In this document: in pieces, positions 38,077-41,220 of the stretch | How the letters are laid out: each line of letters starts with the position of its first letter | How positions within the stretch are numbered: the stretch's first letter is position 1 | DNA from: DASZZY01 sp036260395 | GTDB taxonomy: Bacteria; Actinomycetota; UBA4738; CALAEC01 | Length of the DNA stretch: 41,220 nt | Assembly (NCBI GenBank): GCA_036260395.1 | Contig: DASZZY010000040.1 | Coordinates: forward strand, 1 to 41,220 | Direction of reading: 5' to 3' | Made by a program: the position numbers and the translations under genes | The notes under the pieces: generated by a model | Told to the model about the DNA's origin: nothing | Databases searched by the model: none | What the model saw: the letters and a program-made list of their open reading frames with translations, nothing else

Positions 38077-39063
38077 TCAGCCCTCGCCCCGGCCGGGCGC
38101 CGGCTCCCCTCCCCCGGGCGCGGCCCCCGGCTCGCCCGCCGGCCCCCGGGGCGCCGGCTCCTCGCGCGGCTCGGTGGCCGGGGCCTGCTCGGGCTCCGTC
38201 ACGGCGGCACCGGCCGCCTCGGAGGCCTGCTCGGCGGGCGTCTCGGCCTGGGCCAGCGTGGGCCCCGGCTCGGCGGCGATCTCGGGGGCCACCTCGGGCT
38301 CGATGTCCGGGACGGGGGGCCGCTCAGGCTCGTCCGGCTCGAACGTCGCTCCGCCGGCCCGCTCCACCATGTCGCGTCCGGCCTGCGCCTGGCCCTCCTG
38401 GATCGCGTCGGCGATCACGGCGGTCACCAGCGTCACGGCCCGGATGGCGTCGTCGTTCCCGGGGATCACGAAGTCCACCTCGTCGGGGTCGCAGTTCGTG
38501 TCGACGATGGCCACCACGGGCACGCCGAGCTTGTTGGCCTCGGTGACCGCGATCTGCTCCTTCTTGGTGTCGATGACGAACACGGCACCGGGGAGGCGCT
38601 CCATGTTCTGGATCCCGGCCAGGTTCCGCTCGAGCTTCTCCTTCTCCCGGCGCAGGCGCAGGACCTCCTTCTTCGGGAGGACGTCGAACGCGCCGGAGCG
38701 CTCCATCTCGCGGAGCTCGACCAGCCGCCGCAGCCGCTGGTAGATCGTCTGGAAGTTGGTGAGCATCCCTCCCAGCCAGCGGGTGTTCACGAACGGCATG
38801 CCCACCCGGGACGCGTGCTCGGCCACCACGTCCTGGGCCTGCTTCTTCGTCCCCACGAACAGCACGGTGTCGCCCCGCCGGGCGACATCGCGCACGAACG
38901 CGTACGCCTCCTCCAGCCCGGCCAGGGTCTTCTCGAGGTCGACGATGTAGATGCCGCCCCGCTCCCCGTAGATGAAGCGGCGCATCTTCGGGTTCCACCG
39001 ACGGGTCTGGTGTCCGAAGTGGACGCCGGCCTCGAGCAGCTGGCGGCGGGTGATGACCGGCAC
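38077..39063 (-). CDS. rpsB: Ribosomal protein uS2 with acidic C-terminal tail
   Basis: 328 residues. Residues 1-240 are typical: LLEAGVHFGHQTRRWNPKM, FVGTKKQAQ, TRWLGGMLTNF, PGAVFVIDTKKEQIAV, and DTNCDPDEVDFVIPGNDDA. The remaining 88 residues are a Glu/Pro/Ala-rich tail, a kind of extension known in several Actinobacteria. uS2 is on the solvent side of the 30S subunit, so the tail could project freely. GTG 39063 has AAAGGAGG 5 nt upstream. It begins the rpsB-tsf-pyrH-frr-cdsA unit. Confidence 0.97.
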   Translation of the reverse strand: MPVITRRQLLEAGVHFGHQTRRWNPKMRRFIYGERGGIYIVDLEKTLAGLEEAYAFVRDVARRGDTVLFVGTKKQAQDVVAEHASRVGMPFVNTRWLGGMLTNFQTIYQRLRRLVELREMERSGAFDVLPKKEVLRLRREKEKLERNLAGIQNMERLPGAVFVIDTKKEQIAVTEANKLGVPVVAIVDTNCDPDEVDFVIPGNDDAIRAVTLVTAVIADAIQEGQAQAGRDMVERAGGATFEPDEPERPPVPDIEPEVAPEIAAEPGPTLAQAETPAEQASEAAGAAVTEPEQAPATEPREEPAPRGPAGEPGAAPGGGEPAPGRGEG

Positions 39064-39188
39064 GCGTGCCTCCTTTCCGGTTCGCTCCTCCGCCCGGCTC
39101 TGCCCCGGCCCCTCCGGCGACCGACGGCCACCGGACCGGGGGGACGGGTCCCCGGGCGTGTGTGCTCGGCCTTCGCGGCCGGCGCCTC

Positions 39189-39197
39189 AGTGTAGCA
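39189..39197 (-). promoter_or_regulatory. Extended -10 promoter of the rpsB operon
   Basis: Minus-strand TGCTACACT (hexamer TACACT at 39189-39194), overlapping nothing coding and just after the stop at 39201. It predicts a 5' leader of about 120 nt before rpsB, long enough for uS2-mediated autoregulation, though I see no specific conserved structure. Confidence 0.5.
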
Positions 39198-39200
39198 AGC

Positions 39201-40250
39201 TCACCGCGACCGACGTCCACCCGCGTCCGCCCCCTGCCCCCGCAGGGCCTTGGCGGACTGGACGACCGCGGGCTCCCGCCGGACGGCCAGCCACCGATAC
39301 GCGAGCGCGGCGGTGACCGAGACGTGGAGGAAGCTCACCGCCAGCGCGAACGCCCATCCGAGGATGGAGGGCGTCGCCGGCGCGAGCGGCGGGGTGCCGG
39401 AGGCCAGGTAGAGCGAGAACAGGAAGTAGAACACCATCATCAGGAGGTGTCGCCCGGCGGGGAGGCGCGCGGCGCGGAGCCCCCGGACGAGCCCGTCCCG
39501 GGCCGTGGTGCGCTCGAGCGCCACCACGACCGGGACGAACGCCAGGAAGTGGAGCGCCACCAGCGGGAGGATCAGCCGGGAGGCCGGCCCCAGCAACCCC
39601 ACCAGGAGCTCGGCGGTGCCGAGGACAGCCGCGACCTCGGCGACGTAGACGGCGAACAGCGACAGGGCCACCTTGGGGAGGGGGCGGAGCGCCGCCGCCA
39701 GGTCGGGCTCGCCGCGCAGGCGGGCGGCGATCAGCAACAGGAGGAGCCCGAAGGTGACCCCCCGGACCGCGCCGAGCGCGGCGGTGGTCACCAGGGCGTC
39801 CGTCGACGTGCCCCCCAGCCGGAAGATCGGGTCGACGTCGAAGAACACGTGGAGCGGCGAGGCGGCCATCTCCACGACCAGGTAGCGGAGCGACGCGTCG
39901 GCTCCCAGCGCCACCACGGTTCCCCAGGTGGCCAGGGCCGAGAGGAACGTGGCGGCGAGCAGCGGCGCGGATCCCCCGACGACTCGGAGCCCCCGCGCCA
40001 TGGACACGGCGAACGGCGGGAACGGCGATGGGACGGCGGGGCGGCCCTCCGCCGACGCCTGGTCCCTGCCAGCTTCGCCGGCGGGTCGCTCGCCGCGGGG
40101 AGCCCGGCCGGCCCGCTGGCCGCCCTGCTCGGGATCCCCGGCCCGGCGATCCCCGCCCGCGTCCGGGCCTGCCCCGGCCGCGGGCCGAGGGCCGCCCCGC
40201 GGCTGCCGGCCGGGCCCCCTCGGCTTCCGGCGCCGACGCTTCCGGCTCAC
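39201..40250 (-). CDS. Polytopic membrane protein with Arg-rich N-terminal tail
   Basis: 349 residues from GTG 40250 (overlapping the upstream stop as GTGA). Residues 1-80 are very basic and Gly/Pro-rich (VSRKRRRRKPRG start) and probably cytoplasmic. About six membrane helices follow, such as APLLAATFLSALATWGTVVAL, FGLLLLLIAARL, LILPLVALHFLAFVPVVVAL and SILGWAFALAVSFLHVSVTAA. I do not recognise a family. The membrane arrangement recalls DUF4013/YihY-like proteins only superficially. Coupled to the PQQ-like protein gene, so the two may act together at the membrane. Confidence 0.8.
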   Translation of the reverse strand: MSRKRRRRKPRGPGRQPRGGPRPAAGAGPDAGGDRRAGDPEQGGQRAGRAPRGERPAGEAGRDQASAEGRPAVPSPFPPFAVSMARGLRVVGGSAPLLAATFLSALATWGTVVALGADASLRYLVVEMAASPLHVFFDVDPIFRLGGTSTDALVTTAALGAVRGVTFGLLLLLIAARLRGEPDLAAALRPLPKVALSLFAVYVAEVAAVLGTAELLVGLLGPASRLILPLVALHFLAFVPVVVALERTTARDGLVRGLRAARLPAGRHLLMMVFYFLFSLYLASGTPPLAPATPSILGWAFALAVSFLHVSVTAALAYRWLAVRREPAVVQSAKALRGQGADAGGRRSR

Positions 40251-41220
40251 GGCTCCGCCTCGGCGGGCTCGCGCGGGCGCACCCGCAGGACGAGCCGGAA
40301 CAGGACGAGGACGACGGCGCCGACGGCCGCCGCGGCCGCGATGAAGTTCAGGAGCGCGCGGCCCACCGAGAGCTCGGAGTCCGACGCCTCGCGGCTCAGG
40401 GCCCCGCGGTCGTCGGTCTCCAGGGCGACGACCCGACCACCCCGCCCCAGCCCAGCGGCGAACACCCGGTCGGCGGCGACGGCCAGGGCGCCCAGCGGGG
40501 CGGGCCCCAGGTCGGCCCGCCACACCCGGACGCCCTCCTCGAGCGAGATGGCGGAGAGCCCTCCACCGTCGTCGCCCACGAGGACGGCCCCGTCCGAGAC
40601 CGCCGGGCCACCGCGGAACAGCAGCTCGCTGATGCGGAACGACCATCGCTCCTCGCCCGTGGCGGCGTCGAGCCGGTACACGTGCGCGACGTCGGCGACG
40701 ACGAGGTCGCCGGGGACGGCCGGGACCAGCTCCGGCGTGAAGGCCCGGGCGCCCAACGAGGTTGCCAGCACGGGCGCCGCCCACCGCTCCTGCCCGGTCC
40801 GGAGGTCGAGCGCGCGCACGCGCCCGTCGCCGAGACCGACGAACACGGTGCCTCGGCCGATCGCCGGGGACGAGGCGCCGACATCGGGCCCCGGCGCCGA
40901 GAAGGCCCAGGCCCGGCGCCCGGATTCGGCCTCCAGGGCCACCACGGAGGCCTCCCCGGTCCGGTAGTTCTCCGCGACCGCGACGACCAGCCCCTCCGCC
41001 GCGGCGGGGGCGGTCTCCACCCGGCCGCCGGCCCGGAACCGCCAGGCCTCCTCGCCGTCCTCCAGCCCGACCGCGACCACCTCCCCCGCTCGGCTCCCCG
41101 CGTACACGCGCTCCTCGTCCGCCGCGAAGCCGCCGAGCACCGCGGCCCCGAGCCGGAACCTCCATCGCTCCCGCCCGTCCTCCAGCCGCCGGGCCACGAT
41201 CGAGGCGGCGAAGCCCTCGC
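40247..41220 (-). CDS. Membrane-anchored PQQ-like beta-propeller protein (partial, 5' end outside window)
   Basis: At least 323 residues; the frame is open to the right edge, so the first methionine-like GTG at 41197 is not a real start. It has repeated propeller blades with the WRF/WxF signature: REWRF-like DGRERWRFRLGAAV, DGEEAWRFRAGGRV, GRRAWAFSAPGPDV, GQERWAAPV and GEERWSFRISELLF, then GVRVWRADLG. A C-terminal helix (NFIAAAAAVGAVVLVLFRLVL) anchors it. Such BamB/PQQ_2 propellers act as extracytoplasmic scaffolds; catalysis is unlikely because no PQQ-binding residues are evident. Confidence 0.88.
   Translation of the reverse strand, partial: EGFAASIVARRLEDGRERWRFRLGAAVLGGFAADEERVYAGSRAGEVVAVGLEDGEEAWRFRAGGRVETAPAAAEGLVVAVAENYRTGEASVVALEAESGRRAWAFSAPGPDVGASSPAIGRGTVFVGLGDGRVRALDLRTGQERWAAPVLATSLGARAFTPELVPAVPGDLVVADVAHVYRLDAATGEERWSFRISELLFRGGPAVSDGAVLVGDDGGGLSAISLEEGVRVWRADLGPAPLGALAVAADRVFAAGLGRGGRVVALETDDRGALSREASDSELSVGRALLNFIAAAAAVGAVVLVLFRLVLRVRPREPAEAEP

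Noticed and set aside
1..41220. tRNA, rRNA, insertion sequence, phage, toxin-antitoxin or defence genes
   Set aside because: None recognised on either strand; no transposase, integrase or nuclease-defence motifs and no cloverleaf-like sequence noticed in the gaps.

Overview
The window is very G+C-rich (roughly 70% by eye), gene-dense, and mostly read from the minus strand. Its backbone is the translation/RNA-processing superoperon order familiar from Actinomycetota: rpsB-tsf-pyrH-frr-cdsA-dxr-rseP-ispG-(proS)-rimP-nusA-ylxR-infB-DUF503-rbfA-DHH-truB-ribF-rpsO-pnp-M16 peptidase-dapB, with dapA-rnj further along. Gene order, an F420/PPOX-type enzyme, a MacS-like sensor kinase and GTG-rich, often leaderless starts suggest an uncultivated deep-branching actinobacterium. 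The class cannot be fixed from sequence reading alone.

Layout from left to right. 1-5537 (minus): the N-terminal part of a FAD/Fe-S oxidase (cut by the left edge), coupled to a homologue of Anabaena sensory rhodopsin transducer (ASRT), then RNase J and dapA. 5838-8235 (plus): a catabolic/accessory island with PduO-type cobalamin adenosyltransferase, EthD-like protein, histidine phosphatase, PPOX protein and a small unknown. 8284-14062 (minus): dapB, M16 peptidase, pnp, rpsO, ribF. 14128-21739: a block that separates ribF from truB, holding a DUF2339 polytopic protein, two tiny membrane/Cys proteins, a NarL-type two-component system, a divergent DUF3179 protein and a secreted RTX-like protein. 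21823-28933 (minus): truB to rimP plus a small orphan. 29021-30829 (plus): a lipoprotein and archaeal-type proS. 30831-39063 (minus): ispG, rseP, dxr, cdsA, frr, pyrH, tsf, rpsB. 39201-41220 (minus): a polytopic membrane protein and a membrane-anchored PQQ-type propeller cut by the right edge.

Translation is tightly coupled: about a dozen junctions use 4-bp stop/start overlaps (GTGA, ATGA and one CTGA). Several transcription units start with a -10 hexamer exactly 6 nt before a GTG (pduO leader peptide, proS, ispG, dxr), which predicts leaderless mRNAs. rimP-nusA-ylxR-infB is preceded by a canonical intrinsic terminator lying between its promoter and the rimP start, i.e. an apparent attenuator. 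rpsO-pnp has a long hairpin in its spacer.

I found no CRISPR array, tRNA, rRNA, insertion sequence, phage gene or integration site. I did not find a clearly new multi-gene defence or mobile system. The most unusual items are the ASRT-oxidase pair, the leaderless GTG geometry shared by two MEP-pathway genes, the CTG starts of ylxR and the PPOX gene, the nusA-operon attenuator and the 335-residue acidic extension on CdsA.
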